From an uncultured Alphaproteobacteria bacterium (GTDB lineage Bacteria > Pseudomonadota > Alphaproteobacteria > CAAHEQ01 > UBA3637), in NCBI GenBank assembly GCA_934234055.1, contig CAKQGY010000007.1, positions 19,571 to 83,570 on the forward strand: a stretch of DNA of 64,000 nt. Direction: 5' to 3'. Shown here one piece after another: positions 32,575 through 40,628 of the stretch. The notes beneath the pieces are model-generated. The model did not search any database and was not told the origin of the DNA. It saw nothing but the letters and a program-made list of their open reading frames with translations. A program made the translations under genes and the position numbers. Each line of letters starts with the position of its first letter. The stretch's first letter is position 1.

Positions 32575-32952
32575 ATGAAAAGATTATTATGCACACTGGC
32601 TGTATTGTTGCTGACTGTCCCGGCATTCGCCGATTGCCTTTCGCCTGACGCTTCTCCGGAGGTCGCTGCGGCATGCAAAAAACACAAAACGGATTGTCCC
32701 CCGGGCACAATTTACACGGTTATTTTGGGATATGATTTTGAGGTTAAGTATGCCAAATGTGTCCCATGTGATTCGTATGAGTATATCCCTCTATACCCGG
32801 CCTGCACCACCGCGTCCGAGGCTCGCAAACGCTGCCCCGACAGATACATCGCTTATGATTGCGGTGTTGGTTCTGTTTTGTCTTGCGCTTCTCATTTGCA
32901 GGTAGACAAGCGGACTAAAACCTGCACACTTCCCCCGAATATCATGTATTAA
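32575..32952 (+). CDS. Small Cys-rich secreted protein, relative of the gene at 12687
   Basis: A 125-residue protein with a Sec signal peptide (MKRLLCTLAVLLLTVPAFAD, cleavage after AFA). The mature chain has about eleven Cys: CPPGTIY, CVPC, CTTA, RCPDRYIAYDC, SCAS and CTLPP. The RCPDRYIAY core matches SCPNRYLSY in the protein at 12687-13166, with similar flanking Cys spacing, so the two belong to one family of disulfide-rich exported proteins. Function is unknown. AACAGGAG gives a good ribosome site. Confidence 0.75.
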   Translation: MKRLLCTLAVLLLTVPAFADCLSPDASPEVAAACKKHKTDCPPGTIYTVILGYDFEVKYAKCVPCDSYEYIPLYPACTTASEARKRCPDRYIAYDCGVGSVLSCASHLQVDKRTKTCTLPPNIMY

Positions 32953-33010
32953 ACCGACCGCCACACCGTAAAAGGTTTTCCAAATCCACCGTTTCCCCCT
33001 TTAATTTAGT

Positions 33011-33039
33011 TTGACATCGGGGCACTTTTTTGCTACACT
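33011..33039 (+). promoter_or_regulatory. Candidate promoter
   Basis: Perfect TTGACA (33011-33016) and TACACT (33034-33039), spacer 17 bp. No clear gene follows directly; it may have served a gene now lost. Confidence 0.6.
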
Positions 33040-33342
33040 TTTTTATGATAACACCAACAGTTAACAGGAAAGTAAAAGTATTATGATTTCAAAAAGACCG
33101 TTGTATTGATCCCCCGATGAAAGGTATATCTCGGGATATACCTGAATATATACCCACCGTGAGCCCTGATTTTACCAAGTGTGAGCTCCCTCATCCCAAC
33201 AAACGCACAGGTTGCAACGTAAAAACAATTTACGATTTTTTACGGTCAGCCTGTCTATCGAAAAAGTCTATATCTTCAAACAGTTCTGCTTGCTTTAATT
33301 GATAGCATTTTGATTTTTATACCAAAATTTTCAAAAAAATAG

Positions 33343-33371
33343 TTGACTTACTTTACAACTTATAGTAGTAT
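33343..33371 (+). promoter_or_regulatory. Candidate promoter of the polysaccharide operon
   Basis: TTGACT (33343-33348) and TAGTAT (33366-33371), spacer 17 bp, 53 bp before the truncated epimerase start and the operon that follows. Confidence 0.6.
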
Positions 33372-33423
33372 TTTACACAAGAAAAGTATCTGTCATTAGC
33401 TTTTAATGAAAGGAACTGCAATA

Positions 33424-33492
33424 ATGTCAACATATTTAGTAACGGGTGGAGCCGGATTTATTGGCAGTCATCTGGCCGATAAAAAGGATTAA
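33424..33492 (+). pseudogene. Truncated NAD-dependent sugar epimerase/dehydratase (first 22 codons)
   Basis: The frame reads MSTYLVTGGAGFIGSHLAD then KKD-stop. The first 19 residues are a textbook Rossmann N-terminus of nucleotide-sugar epimerases/dehydratases, with GGAGFIG. After the Asp the frame runs straight into the ribosome site (AAAGGATTAATT) of the next gene, so about 300 codons are missing. It has AAAGGAAC upstream and would still be translated as a 22-residue peptide. The simplest reading is a deletion scar, meaning the operon once began with another sugar-nucleotide enzyme. A leader-peptide role is possible but less likely. Confidence 0.85.
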
Positions 33493-33494
33493 TT

Positions 33495-34778
33495 ATGCAA
33501 CTAGTCATATTGGCCGGCGGAAAAGGAACTCGCCTGGGACTGACGGATATTCCCAAGCCAATGGTCTCTATGGCGGGAAAGCCTTTGCTGGAACACCAAA
33601 TTGAACTGGCCAAGCACTATGGTGTGGACGAAATTTTCATTCTCTCAGGGCATTTGGCGCATGTTATCAGCGATTATTTTAAAGACGGTTCTAAATGGGG
33701 GGTCAAGATACATCACATTATTGAGCCAAAACCTCTCGGAACGGCCGGGGCATTAAAGTTGCTAAAAGGAAAACTGACTGACCGATTTTTAGTTTTCTAT
33801 GGTGATGTTGTCATGGATTTTGACATTAAATCTTTCCAAAATTTTGATTTGGCCCACAATGGAATAGCGTCCATTTTAGTTCACCCCAACGATCATCCTT
33901 ATGACAGCGATTTAATTGAGATTAACAACACGGATAAAGTATTGGCATTTCTACCCAAACCACATCCACATAATTTGAATTATCGTAATCTTGTGAATGC
34001 GGCTGTATATATATTATCTCCGGAAATTATGGATTATATAGAAGATGATGTATCAAGTGATTTTGGAAAAGACATATTTCCCAAGGTTTTGAAAGCGCAA
34101 AAAGATATTTATGCTTATCAGACGGCGGAATACGTCAAAGATATGGGGACGAAAGATCGTTTTCTGGCCGTATGCCAAGATTTAGAAAGCGGTAAAGTCA
34201 GTCGGCTCAACAAAAGAAATAAGCGTCCGGCTATATTTTTAGACCGAGATGGCACACTAAATAAAAATATGGACACACATCCGTCGGTCAAAGATTTTGA
34301 ATTACTTCCCGATGTAGCCCAAGCCGTTAAACTTATTAATTCCACAAATTACCTGGCAATCATTATTACAAATCAACCCATGATAGCAAAAGGTTTCATC
34401 AGTTTCCAAGACGTTGAAAATATTCATAAAAAACTGGAAACAGACCTTGGGAGCAATCAAGCGTATGTAGATCGTATTTACTATTGCCCGCACCACCCGG
34501 ACAAAGGTTTTGCCGGAGAGATCCCGGATCTTAAAATAGATTGTGATTGCCGCAAACCGAAAATCGGCCTGTTTTTACAAGCTCAACAAGATTTTAACAT
34601 TGATTTATCCCGGTCATGGATGATTGGTGACAGTGAAACGGATATGCAGGCCGGAAAAACAGCCGGTTGTAAAACCATTTTGGTAAATAACACTGTGTCG
34701 CGTTGTGAGATTGCCGATTTTCAGGCAAATAATCTTTTAGCCGCAATAAATTTAATTTTAGAAAGGAGCAAAAAATGA
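33495..34778 (+). CDS. Bifunctional heptose-1-phosphate guanylyltransferase / heptose-bisphosphate phosphatase (HddC-GmhB fusion)
   Basis: A 427-residue fusion. Residues 1-230 are a nucleotidyltransferase (LAGGKGTRLG, KPMVSMAGKPLL, EPKPLGTAGAL, FYGDVVMD), as in HddC. Residues 245-425 are a HAD-type phosphatase of the GmhB/HisB class: FLDRDGTLN, TNQP, a zinc-binding loop with CPHHPD and DCDCRKPK, and IGDSETDM. With GmhA and HddA encoded downstream, this completes the four steps to GDP-D-glycero-alpha-D-manno-heptose. Substrate is inferred from the neighbours; a generic sugar-1-P nucleotidyltransferase is the alternative for the first half. It is the first intact gene of the operon and overlaps the next by 4 bp. 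Confidence 0.85.
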   Translation: MQLVILAGGKGTRLGLTDIPKPMVSMAGKPLLEHQIELAKHYGVDEIFILSGHLAHVISDYFKDGSKWGVKIHHIIEPKPLGTAGALKLLKGKLTDRFLVFYGDVVMDFDIKSFQNFDLAHNGIASILVHPNDHPYDSDLIEINNTDKVLAFLPKPHPHNLNYRNLVNAAVYILSPEIMDYIEDDVSSDFGKDIFPKVLKAQKDIYAYQTAEYVKDMGTKDRFLAVCQDLESGKVSRLNKRNKRPAIFLDRDGTLNKNMDTHPSVKDFELLPDVAQAVKLINSTNYLAIIITNQPMIAKGFISFQDVENIHKKLETDLGSNQAYVDRIYYCPHHPDKGFAGEIPDLKIDCDCRKPKIGLFLQAQQDFNIDLSRSWMIGDSETDMQAGKTAGCKTILVNNTVSRCEIADFQANNLLAAINLILERSKK

Positions 34779-35758
34779 CTAAAAATGTATTAATCACAGG
34801 TATTACTGGTTTCGCGGGAAGCCATTTAATGGATTATATTCTGGAAAACACAGACTATACCGTTTATGGTTTAAAAAGAATGAATTCCAGCCTTAAAAAT
34901 ATTAAACATGCATTGGATCGGATTCACCTGATTGATGGAGATTTATTGGACGAAAGCAGCCTTATTAACGCCCTTAAGATTGCAAAACCCGATCAAATTT
35001 ATCATTTGGGTGCTTTAAGTTGGGTTACCCCTTCTTGGAATATGCCGGCGGTCTATATGCAAACAAATGCTATTGGGACAATCAATTTACTTGAAGCAAT
35101 GCGTGTTGTTGGAAATAATGCAAGGGTTTTAACCAGCGCAACCCCGGAAGAGTTTGGTGATGTGCCCTTGGATATGTTGCCTATTACAGAAAAAACACGG
35201 ATTCATCCTATTAACCCTTATGCTGCCAGTAAAGCGGCTCAGGATATGGTCTGTATGACATACTATGCCAGCTATAATATGGATATCGTCCGAACCCGAG
35301 CCTTTAATCATGAAGGTCCAAGACGTAATGTTCATGGAGCCATTGCTTCATTCGCTTATCAAATTGCCTGTATAGAGGCCGGATTACAAGAACCCGTCAT
35401 TAAAGTGGGTAATTTATCTGCCACACGTAATTTTACAGATATTAGAGATACCGTCAGAGCTTATTTTTTGGCTATGGAAAAAGGTAAAAGTGGTGAGTTG
35501 TACTTGATCGGAACAGATCAAATTTACACGATGGAAGCTTTATTAAAGAAGTTAATTACCTTCTCAACCAAGGCCAAAGAAATTACTATAGAGGTTGATC
35601 CGGCACGTGTTCGTCCGACAGAATTGATGACCTTCATTGGAGATTATACCAAATTCAAGACACAAACCGGTTGGGAAATGAAGTATAAGATTGACGAAAC
35701 CCTTCAGTCTGTTTTGGATTATTGGAGAGGCGAAGTTGCTAAACAAGAATTGAGATAA
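34775..35758 (+). CDS. GDP-mannose/GDP-heptose 4,6-dehydratase-family SDR
   Basis: A 327-residue extended SDR. Cofactor motif TGITGFAGSH; catalytic TSATPEEFG (Thr-x-Glu) and the Tyr-Lys pair in NPYAASKAAQD; FNHEGPRR, a signature of GDP-mannose 4,6-dehydratases (Gmd/Rmd type). In a GDP-heptose operon the likely role is that of DmhA/WcbK: oxidation and dehydration of GDP-manno-heptose to the 6-deoxy-4-keto sugar. GDP-mannose as substrate cannot be excluded. Translation is coupled to the previous gene (ATGA). Confidence 0.85.
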   Translation: MTKNVLITGITGFAGSHLMDYILENTDYTVYGLKRMNSSLKNIKHALDRIHLIDGDLLDESSLINALKIAKPDQIYHLGALSWVTPSWNMPAVYMQTNAIGTINLLEAMRVVGNNARVLTSATPEEFGDVPLDMLPITEKTRIHPINPYAASKAAQDMVCMTYYASYNMDIVRTRAFNHEGPRRNVHGAIASFAYQIACIEAGLQEPVIKVGNLSATRNFTDIRDTVRAYFLAMEKGKSGELYLIGTDQIYTMEALLKKLITFSTKAKEITIEVDPARVRPTELMTFIGDYTKFKTQTGWEMKYKIDETLQSVLDYWRGEVAKQELR

Positions 35759-35779
35759 CAATTCTTCCGGGAGGTGGTT

Positions 35780-36697
35780 ATGAATATTTTGATTACAGGA
35801 GCTGATGGTTTTATCGGTCGGCACCTTTGTGAAAAATTAAAATCAGTGAATAATATTGTGGGAATCGGTCTATTTGATAACTCAATTGAAGGAATTACTT
35901 ATCACAAAATAAATGTTTTGGACAAGCAATCTCTTACTGATTTATGCGCAAAATATAAATTTGATAAGGTAATTCATGCGGCCGGCGTTACTTTCCACGA
36001 TGACATCGTCAACAAAAAACAAATGTCTCTTGATGTTTGTTTCCGGGGAACGGAAAATTTAATAACAGCCTTTAATACTTATTGTCACGGCGGTCTTTTT
36101 GTTTATACTTCTACGGGAAAGATTTACGGAGGCGGCATTACTCAACCGATAGATGAGTTGACTCCCCCTAATCCCACAAATGTTTTGGGGAAGCAAAAAC
36201 GCATGGTTGAACAGGTCATCGATTATTATTCTTCTGATAATCTTGACAATAAGTTCGTTATTTTTCGTATGTTTAATATATATGGATATGGGCAACGCCC
36301 TACCTTCGTTATTCCGCACATTATGGAGCAGATCAAAGTTTCTGATACGCTATCTCTCGGAAACATTAATGATGCACGAGATTACCTACATATCACAGAT
36401 TTAGCGGATTGTTTTGCCACCCTATTAAAAAATTATAAGGCCAAACAGCAATTAGAATATTTTAATATCGGCACGGGAAAAGCTTATTCTGTCAAAGATA
36501 TTTTGGAAATTATTGAAAAAGCAACTAATCGTCACTTCAATATCCGTATTGATGCTCAAAAATTACGTCATGACGAAACCAGTGTTGAATATGCCGATAT
36601 CGAAAAGATCAGACAATTTACTGGTTGGGAACCTAAAATCAGTATTGAAAAAGGGCTCTGTGATATTTTAGAAAAGAGTCATTTATTAGTGAGGTAA
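35780..36697 (+). CDS. NAD-dependent epimerase/reductase-family SDR
   Basis: A 305-residue extended SDR with TGADGFIGRHL, the substrate region YTSTGKIYGGG and a family-type C-terminal part (GTGKAYSVKDILEIIEKA). At the usual YxxxK position the sequence reads NVLGKQKRMVEQ, so the active-site Tyr appears to be replaced by Leu (LGKQK). That is odd for an epimerase and suits a reductase only if another residue helps. By position it could be the 4-reductase (DmhB-like) acting after the dehydratase. The ATG at 35780 is preferred (GGGAGG upstream) over a GTG six bases earlier. Confidence 0.75.
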   Translation: MNILITGADGFIGRHLCEKLKSVNNIVGIGLFDNSIEGITYHKINVLDKQSLTDLCAKYKFDKVIHAAGVTFHDDIVNKKQMSLDVCFRGTENLITAFNTYCHGGLFVYTSTGKIYGGGITQPIDELTPPNPTNVLGKQKRMVEQVIDYYSSDNLDNKFVIFRMFNIYGYGQRPTFVIPHIMEQIKVSDTLSLGNINDARDYLHITDLADCFATLLKNYKAKQQLEYFNIGTGKAYSVKDILEIIEKATNRHFNIRIDAQKLRHDETSVEYADIEKIRQFTGWEPKISIEKGLCDILEKSHLLVR

Positions 36698-36698
36698 A

Positions 36699-37700
36699 AT
36701 GATTATAACCAGAACACCTTTTCGTGTCAGTTTTGCCGGCGGTGGCAGTGATTTATCAAATTATTATGAAAAATACGGAGGTGCCGTTGTCAGCACCGCA
36801 ATCAACAAGTATGTATATCTGTCAATGCATCCTTATTTCTTTAATAATGAGTATCTTTTAAAATATTCTCAAACTGAAAATGCAAAATCCATCAATGAAA
36901 TACAGCATCGCATTGTCAAAGAAGTATTTAAGTTGTATAATATAAAAGGTATAAGTCTCTGTTCTGACGCGGACATTCCGGCGGGGACCGGCCTGGCTTC
37001 ATCTTCTGCTTTTTCGGTTGGCTTGATACACCTGTGTAATGCATGGAATGAAACTTATCTCGACAGAGAGCAGATAGCGGAACAGGCGTGCCATGTTGAA
37101 ATTGATTTATTAAAAGAGCCCATCGGGAAACAGGATCAATACGCTTGTTCTTGTGGCGGCCTTAATTTCATAGAGTTTGAAAAAAATGGCAAAGTGAACG
37201 TTGAAAAAATTTACTTATCTTCTGACGGATATGAAAAACTGCAAAATAATCTTTTGTTATTTTATACAGGTAAAACCCACAAGGCGGGCGATATTTTGAA
37301 AGAGCAAAAGAAAAACACCACGGATGATACAAAAAAGATTGAAAATTTACACAAAATGGTTTCACTGGCCAAGGATTTAAGGTCTAATCTTCTTCACAAT
37401 GATATCGATTCGATGGGAGAGATTCTCAAAACGAATTGGGCGTTAAAGAAAAGTTTAGCAAGTTGTATTTCAGATCCGTTTATTGATGAGCAATATGCGA
37501 CGGCCATAAAAGCCGGTGCAGCCGGTGGAAAATTATTAGGTGCCGGCGGTGGCGGTTTTTTGCTTTTTTATGTCCCCGAAAAAAATCACACGCGTGTCCG
37601 TTCGGCCTTATCCCATCTGCGAGAAATGAAATTTGAGTTTGATAACAAAGGAACGAACGTAATTTACTACAACCGGTCATCAATGAAAGGAATAAAATGA
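36699..37700 (+). CDS. hddA: GHMP kinase, D-glycero-alpha-D-manno-heptose-7-phosphate kinase (HddA)
   Basis: A 333-residue GHMP-family kinase. It starts MIITRTPFRVSFAGGGSDL, a hallmark of HddA-like enzymes. The ATP-binding motif PAGTGLASSSAFSVG is followed by IGKQDQYA, and the C-terminal GAAGGKLLGAGGGGFLLF is present. It phosphorylates C1 of manno-heptose-7-P. It lies between the two SDR genes and gmhA in a tight operon (1-bp and 4-bp junctions). A related enzyme, fucokinase or galactokinase, is less likely from context. Confidence 0.9.
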   Translation: MIITRTPFRVSFAGGGSDLSNYYEKYGGAVVSTAINKYVYLSMHPYFFNNEYLLKYSQTENAKSINEIQHRIVKEVFKLYNIKGISLCSDADIPAGTGLASSSAFSVGLIHLCNAWNETYLDREQIAEQACHVEIDLLKEPIGKQDQYACSCGGLNFIEFEKNGKVNVEKIYLSSDGYEKLQNNLLLFYTGKTHKAGDILKEQKKNTTDDTKKIENLHKMVSLAKDLRSNLLHNDIDSMGEILKTNWALKKSLASCISDPFIDEQYATAIKAGAAGGKLLGAGGGGFLLFYVPEKNHTRVRSALSHLREMKFEFDNKGTNVIYYNRSSMKGIK

Positions 37701-38269
37701 TGTTTAATTTCTCACAAGACATTGACGATTATTTGGCAAAATTAAAACAAACCATTGATAATTTAGACAAAACAGAGATTAACACTTTTATCAATATGCT
37801 GATAAAAGCCCGAGACGAAAGTAGAACAATTTTTATTATGGGCAACGGTGGTTCGGCTTCCACAGCCTCACATTTTTGTTGTGATTTTAACAAGGGGGCT
37901 TCTTACGGCTATGGCAAGAGATTTAGATTTATCTGCCTGAATGATAATACGGCGACGATGATGGCCTATTCAAATGATGTCGCTTACGAGGACGCCTTGG
38001 TTGAACAACTTAAAAACTTTTTTGAACCGGGTGATTATGTCATTGGGATCAGTGGCTCCGGCAACAGTAAAAACGTCATTAAAGCGATAGAGTATGCGAA
38101 TGAGAATGGTGGTGTCAGCATCGGACTGACCGGCTACCAAGGCGGTAAATTAAAACGAATTTGCCATCATTCCGTCAATATGAATGTGGATGATATGCAA
38201 ATATCCGAGGATTTACACATGATGATGGATCACTTATCCCTCAGAATTATTACCGGAAAGGAATATTAG
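37697..38269 (+). CDS. gmhA: Sedoheptulose-7-phosphate isomerase (GmhA)
   Basis: A 190-residue SIS-domain protein. The motif IMGNGGSASTASHFCCDFNKG and the later EDLHMMMDHL stretch with a His are typical of GmhA. The reaction converts sedoheptulose-7-P to D-glycero-D-manno-heptose-7-P, the first step of heptose synthesis. The start overlaps hddA by 4 bp. Such copies inside capsule loci (gmhA2-type) are often separate from the LPS-core gmhA. Confidence 0.92.
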   Translation: MMFNFSQDIDDYLAKLKQTIDNLDKTEINTFINMLIKARDESRTIFIMGNGGSASTASHFCCDFNKGASYGYGKRFRFICLNDNTATMMAYSNDVAYEDALVEQLKNFFEPGDYVIGISGSGNSKNVIKAIEYANENGGVSIGLTGYQGGKLKRICHHSVNMNVDDMQISEDLHMMMDHLSLRIITGKEY

Positions 38270-38270
38270 A

Positions 38271-39410
38271 ATGAAACACCAACCCAAAGTTTCCGTCATT
38301 GTCCCTATTTATAAGGTAGAGAAATATCTTGTTCAATGTATTGACAGTATTTTGGCACAAACTCTAAAAGACATAGAGGTTATTTTAGTAGATGAAGGGG
38401 ATCTGGATGCCTGCCGCGCCATTTGCGACATGTATGAATTTGGCGTAAAAAAAGACAAGCGCGTAAAAACAATTCACGAAAAAAACGGCGGGTATGGTGC
38501 TTCTGTCAATAAAGGTTTTGCCATTGCCACGGGCGAATACATTTCCATCATTGAATCGGACGATTTTATTGAACCGACCATGTATGAAGAGATGTATAAT
38601 TACGCCAAAAAGATTGGGGCAGACGTTGTTAAAACGCCTTATTACGAGTATTGGGACAAAACAAAAACATCACCGGAACGGAAAAAAATCTGCAGCTATG
38701 CAAAGGCCCTGACAAAATCCTGTCCCAAAAACAAAACATTCAGCGTATTGGATTATCCGCAATTGATGGGGGTCCATGCGTCATTGTGGTCCGGTATTTA
38801 TAAAACATCTTATATGAAAGCCAAAAATATCAAATTTATCACGGCAAAAGGCGGGGCTTATGTTGATGTTGGTTTCAGAATAGATACACTGATTAACACA
38901 CGCAAAGTTGCATGGTATCCCAAACCATTTTATAATTATCGTTTAACAAACGACGGTTCAACGACAAATAACTTTAATTTAACAGTTATGTTAGAACGCT
39001 GGAACGAGGTGCATACAACTATCGACAAAGAGATCTATCGCAAAATCGGTCCTGCGTTATATTGGGATGAATACTTAAACACCATAGGATATTTATTTAC
39101 CGATTATCCTGTAACCCAAGAACAATTAGAAATGATACGCCAAAACTTACAGTATGTTGATGATGATATTATCAAACGCTGCAAGAAATTAGGCGAAAAA
39201 CGAAATGTTGTTTTAGCTATTAAACAAGGGGAGTATCGATTAAAATCGAAACCTCAAAGAAAAAGAAATTGGTCTAAATGCGAATTTTATGCAGGAAAAA
39301 AGTTGCTGTCTATTCATTTTTTTGTTGGATTAAAACACAATATTGTGCGCAATATTTTTCGAATTGGCGGTCTGTATGTTATTGACATTTGCATCGGAAA
39401 GATTAAATAG
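38271..39410 (+). CDS. Glycosyltransferase family 2, copy 1
   Basis: A 379-residue GT-A fold protein. It begins VSVIVPIYKVEKYLVQCIDS, the GT2 UDP-sugar-binding start, and has IESDDFIEP as the metal-binding acidic pair. The loop normally reading VDDGSTD is here VDEGDLDAC, an unusual variant. It has no membrane helix except a hydrophobic C-terminal stretch, so it works at the inner face of the membrane. It is paralogous to the gene at 39483 (same GYGxxVNxGxxIAxGxYI block). The sugar transferred is unknown, possibly the 6-deoxy-heptose. Confidence 0.88.
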   Translation: MKHQPKVSVIVPIYKVEKYLVQCIDSILAQTLKDIEVILVDEGDLDACRAICDMYEFGVKKDKRVKTIHEKNGGYGASVNKGFAIATGEYISIIESDDFIEPTMYEEMYNYAKKIGADVVKTPYYEYWDKTKTSPERKKICSYAKALTKSCPKNKTFSVLDYPQLMGVHASLWSGIYKTSYMKAKNIKFITAKGGAYVDVGFRIDTLINTRKVAWYPKPFYNYRLTNDGSTTNNFNLTVMLERWNEVHTTIDKEIYRKIGPALYWDEYLNTIGYLFTDYPVTQEQLEMIRQNLQYVDDDIIKRCKKLGEKRNVVLAIKQGEYRLKSKPQRKRNWSKCEFYAGKKLLSIHFFVGLKHNIVRNIFRIGGLYVIDICIGKIK

Positions 39411-39419
39411 GAGAAAAAA

Positions 39420-39476
39420 ATGAGTTTTTGGAGTGGCATATCACCATTATACTATCAACCACCACCGAAAGAGTAA
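39420..39476 (+). CDS. Possible 18-residue peptide between the two glycosyltransferases
   Basis: MSFWSGISPLYYQPPPKE, with a strong TAGGAGAAAAAA ribosome site. It could be the remnant of a deleted gene or a coupling peptide for the next gene, whose start lies 6 bp beyond. Confidence 0.35.
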   Translation: MSFWSGISPLYYQPPPKE

Positions 39477-39482
39477 AAGCTA

Positions 39483-40616
39483 ATGACAAAAGTATCTATT
39501 ATTTTACCCATTTATAATGTAGCAAAATACCTGCCGAAATGCATTGATTCCGTATTGAATCAAACATTAAGGGATATTGAGGTTATCTTGGCCACCGACG
39601 GCCCGGCGGATTGTGATGAAATTTGTGCTTCTTATGCCAAACAAGACAAACGCGTCCGGGTTATTTCGCACCCCGGCGGATACGGGAAAGCCGTCAACCA
39701 AGGGATCACTATTGCCAGAGGCAAATATATTGGCATTGTCGAACCAGATGATTGGTGCGACCCAAGCATGTTTGAAAAACTGTATCGAGCCGCCGAAAAG
39801 GAACATGCCGATGTCGCCAAGTGCGGATTTTATCGCAGTTATGATGCAAATCCCCGCGCGCACAAAATAGCCATGGATATACCGGATGGTTATTTCAACC
39901 CATCCGATCATCTGGAACTTCTGCGTTTTCAACCATCGGTATGGAGTGCCATTTACCTGAAAAAATTTTTAGATCAAAATAACATTCGGTTTATGGAGGA
40001 GAAAAAATTATCCTACATTGACGCCCCCTTTCACGAAGAAACATTTTTAAAGGCAAAACGGTATGTCAGTTTATCCGAACCTTTGTATTTTTATTATCAG
40101 GACAATCCCGACCAATCGGTTAAAAGTTCAAAAAAAATTCTTGATGGTGTCCGGACAGAAGAGTTTGCCTTTCAGCGGTTATCAGCGGACAAGGAATTAT
40201 TTGAGTCCATAAAGGAATTTTTTATGGAAACAACCGCATTACACCTTAAATGGAATTGGGATAGGATGCAAACCCCTGAAGATCGGAAAGAATTTTGGAA
40301 AGCTGCCCATAATTATGTTCAGCGCCTTGATTTAGAAAGTATTCACTTTACGGCTTTTCACAACACGCTTCTTCAAGAGTTTTTTCTGTGCCTGAAAAAG
40401 CACAGAAATTATAAAGAATACGTTCAGATTGCCAACCGTGTATCCTGGGTAAAGGTATTAGGCCTCCCTTTTGTAAAGATTGCTTTTCGCGACGGGAAAA
40501 GCGTCTCTTTTTTCTTATTTAACAAAATTCCGTTATTCAAGATTAAATATCAAAAAAACAAAAGGATATTCAAGTTATTCAATATCCTGCCGATTTTAAT
40601 AATAAAAAACAGATAA
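39483..40616 (+). CDS. Glycosyltransferase family 2, copy 2
   Basis: A 377-residue GT2 enzyme. VSIILPIYNVAKYLPKCID opens the GT-A fold; the conserved GGYGKAVNQGITIARGKYIG block and VEPDDWCDP give the metal site. The loop after strand 2 reads LATDGPADC, again not the usual VDDGSTD. It is a paralogue of the gene at 38271, and both lack clear membrane segments. The C-terminal third (residues 330-377) is basic and hydrophobic and may bind the membrane. Substrate unknown. Confidence 0.88.
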   Translation: MTKVSIILPIYNVAKYLPKCIDSVLNQTLRDIEVILATDGPADCDEICASYAKQDKRVRVISHPGGYGKAVNQGITIARGKYIGIVEPDDWCDPSMFEKLYRAAEKEHADVAKCGFYRSYDANPRAHKIAMDIPDGYFNPSDHLELLRFQPSVWSAIYLKKFLDQNNIRFMEEKKLSYIDAPFHEETFLKAKRYVSLSEPLYFYYQDNPDQSVKSSKKILDGVRTEEFAFQRLSADKELFESIKEFFMETTALHLKWNWDRMQTPEDRKEFWKAAHNYVQRLDLESIHFTAFHNTLLQEFFLCLKKHRNYKEYVQIANRVSWVKVLGLPFVKIAFRDGKSVSFFLFNKIPLFKIKYQKNKRIFKLFNILPILIIKNR

Positions 40617-40628
40617 GGAACCATAAAA

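Larger units (their letters stand above)
32953..33423. other. AT-rich entry region of the polysaccharide locus
   Basis: About 470 bp without a convincing gene. It contains two consensus-like promoters (33011-33039 and 33343-33371) and short frames (for example 61 codons at 33117-33302) that lack a ribosome site and resemble no family. It marks the drop in GC from the housekeeping region to the surface-sugar genes. The tiny frames may be remnants of deleted genes. Confidence 0.5.

Noticed and set aside
33117..33302. 61-codon frame on the plus strand
   Set aside because: No ribosome site, AT-rich leader region, and composition unlike the neighbours; kept only as part of the gene-free stretch.
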